This document shows positions 63,237 through 64,000 of a stretch of 64,000 nt of DNA, in pieces. The stretch's first letter is position 1; every line of letters begins with the position of its first letter. A program made the translations under genes and the position numbers. This stretch comes from Clostridium sartagoforme (GTDB lineage Bacteria > Bacillota > Clostridia > Clostridiales > Clostridiaceae), in contig NZ_SRYR01000002.1 of the NCBI RefSeq assembly GCF_004794105.1, positions 186,001 to 250,000 of the forward strand, written 5' to 3'. The notes below the pieces were generated by a model that did not search any database, was not told the origin of the DNA, and worked only from the letters and a program-made list of their open reading frames with translations.

Positions 63237-64000
63237 GTGATAAAAGGTAAGAAAATTTTAAATATACTTAGCTTAATAATTATATCTACCTTGATAGTGG
63301 GATGTGGGAATAGTGGGAGCCTTAAGTCTAAGAAAGAAATTAGGATTGGAGTAACATTATATAGGGAAGATGATGTTTTTATATCTACAATTTCGGATAA
63401 CTTAGAAGAAATAGTTAAGGAAAATGAAAGTAATTATGATTTTAAGATTTTCCTTGAGTTCGTAGATGCAAAAGGAAGTACATTAAATCAAGGAAATCAA
63501 ATTGATAAGTTTATAAATCAAGATTATGATGCAATATGTGTTAATTTAGTTGATAGAACAGCAGCAGCTACAATAATAGATAAAGCGAAGTCTGCAGATA
63601 TTCCATTAATTTTTTTTAATAGAGAACCTGTAGAAGAGGATATGAATAGATGGAATAAGGTTTATTATGTAGGAGCACAAGCAGAACAATCTGCTAGATT
63701 ACAAGCAGATATTGTATCTGAACAATGGATTTCTAATAAGGAATTATATGATAAGAATAAAGATGGAATAATTCAATATGTTATGCTAGAGGGGGAACCT
63801 GGTCACCAGGATGCACTTATAAGGACAGAGTATTGTATTAAATCTCTGAATGAAAAGGGAATACAATTAGAAAAGTTAGCAGATGATAGCGCTAATTGGC
63901 AAAGTGATCAGGCAAATAGTAAAATGACCCAATGGATTAAAGAGTTCGGGAATAATATAGAAGTAGTCTTTAGTAATAATGATGTTATGGCTTTAGGAGC
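63237..64000 (+). CDS. Second GGBP-type galactose/glucose-binding lipoprotein (3' end outside window)
   Basis: The first 254 residues are present. GTG 63237 follows AGGAGGG. The lipobox is LIVGCGNSG, then a clear MglB paralogue: GVTLYREDDVFISTI, CVNLVDRTAAATIIDKAKSA, FFNREP, the Ca2+ loop DKNKDGIIQ, and GEPGHQDALIRTEY, which keeps the His-Asp-Arg triad used by E. coli GGBP for sugar, unlike MglB here. NWQSDQA and SNNDVMALGA complete the site. It probably feeds the kinase or supplies MglAC with a second specificity. Confidence 0.85.
   Translation, partial: MIKGKKILNILSLIIISTLIVGCGNSGSLKSKKEIRIGVTLYREDDVFISTISDNLEEIVKENESNYDFKIFLEFVDAKGSTLNQGNQIDKFINQDYDAICVNLVDRTAAATIIDKAKSADIPLIFFNREPVEEDMNRWNKVYYVGAQAEQSARLQADIVSEQWISNKELYDKNKDGIIQYVMLEGEPGHQDALIRTEYCIKSLNEKGIQLEKLADDSANWQSDQANSKMTQWIKEFGNNIEVVFSNNDVMALG

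Overview
The window reads as chromosome of a low-GC, spore-forming anaerobe of the genus Clostridium (sensu stricto). It is very AT-rich with A/T-ending codons, and several genes start with TTG behind strong Shine-Dalgarno (SD) sites. It carries an Enterococcus-type V-ATPase operon, a trimeric [FeFe] hydrogenase, a SpoVB-like sporulation flippase, an agrBD peptide locus and a SAM-I riboswitch. No rRNA, tRNA, CRISPR array, phage or intact insertion sequence was recognised. The species cannot be named from the sequence alone.

Layout. 1-7,000: the end of a UvrD/PcrA-type helicase gene, an FtsA-like ATPase with a long C-terminal extension, an M20 amidohydrolase, an RluA-type pseudouridine synthase and a MurJ/YtgP-like flippase. 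7,000-10,600: two small proteins, then a ROK repressor with its own operator-like palindrome driving a sugar MFS transporter. 10,600-14,600: SpoVB-like flippase (minus strand), a diverged methyltransferase-like protein and a B12-binding radical SAM enzyme. 14,600-23,300: a complete V-ATPase operon in the order F-I-K-E-C-G-A-B-D, whose rotor subunit keeps all the known Na+ ligands. 23,500-27,200: a TagO/WecA-type glycosyltransferase, metF behind a SAM riboswitch, luxS and a YcxB-like pseudogene. 27,500-31,700: bifurcating-type hydrogenase HydC-HydB-HydA. 31,800-35,500: DUF5317 protein, a small polytopic protein resembling an AgrC sensor domain without a kinase, AgrB, a 44-residue AgrD and a membrane GGDEF/HD-GYP protein. 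35,500-41,000: oxidoreductase, AI-2E-family transporter, NUDIX, alpha/beta hydrolase and GNAT genes separated by dispersed repeats. 41,000-46,100: sufCBDSU. 46,300-54,500: CNNM/CBS protein, small proteins including one with two deca-GX3 blocks, zupT, a second AI-2E-family transporter, and TPM, LemA and UbiA-family genes. 54,600-64,000: mglBAC, a 54-residue membrane protein, a YesN/YesM-like two-component pair and two further sugar-binding proteins, the last cut by the window edge.

How it fits together. SAM recycling and AI-2 are represented by metF and luxS. Redox balance is served by the hydrogenase and Fe-S assembly by suf. Ion homeostasis is served by the V-ATPase, probably Na+-coupled. 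Sugar sensing and uptake form one block: mglBAC with a cre-like site, followed by a histidine kinase, its regulator and two extra binding proteins that probably act as sugar sensors.

The most unusual material is non-coding or at the edges of known systems. A ~150-bp structured repeat (R1) has at least five full copies whose hairpins covary. A ~200-bp MITE-like repeat pair (R2) has imperfect terminal inverted repeats. Two genes have a terminator hairpin, SD and start codon fused into one element with an identical 19-nt sequence. The agrBD locus lies between a kinase-less AgrC-like membrane domain and a c-di-GMP enzyme.
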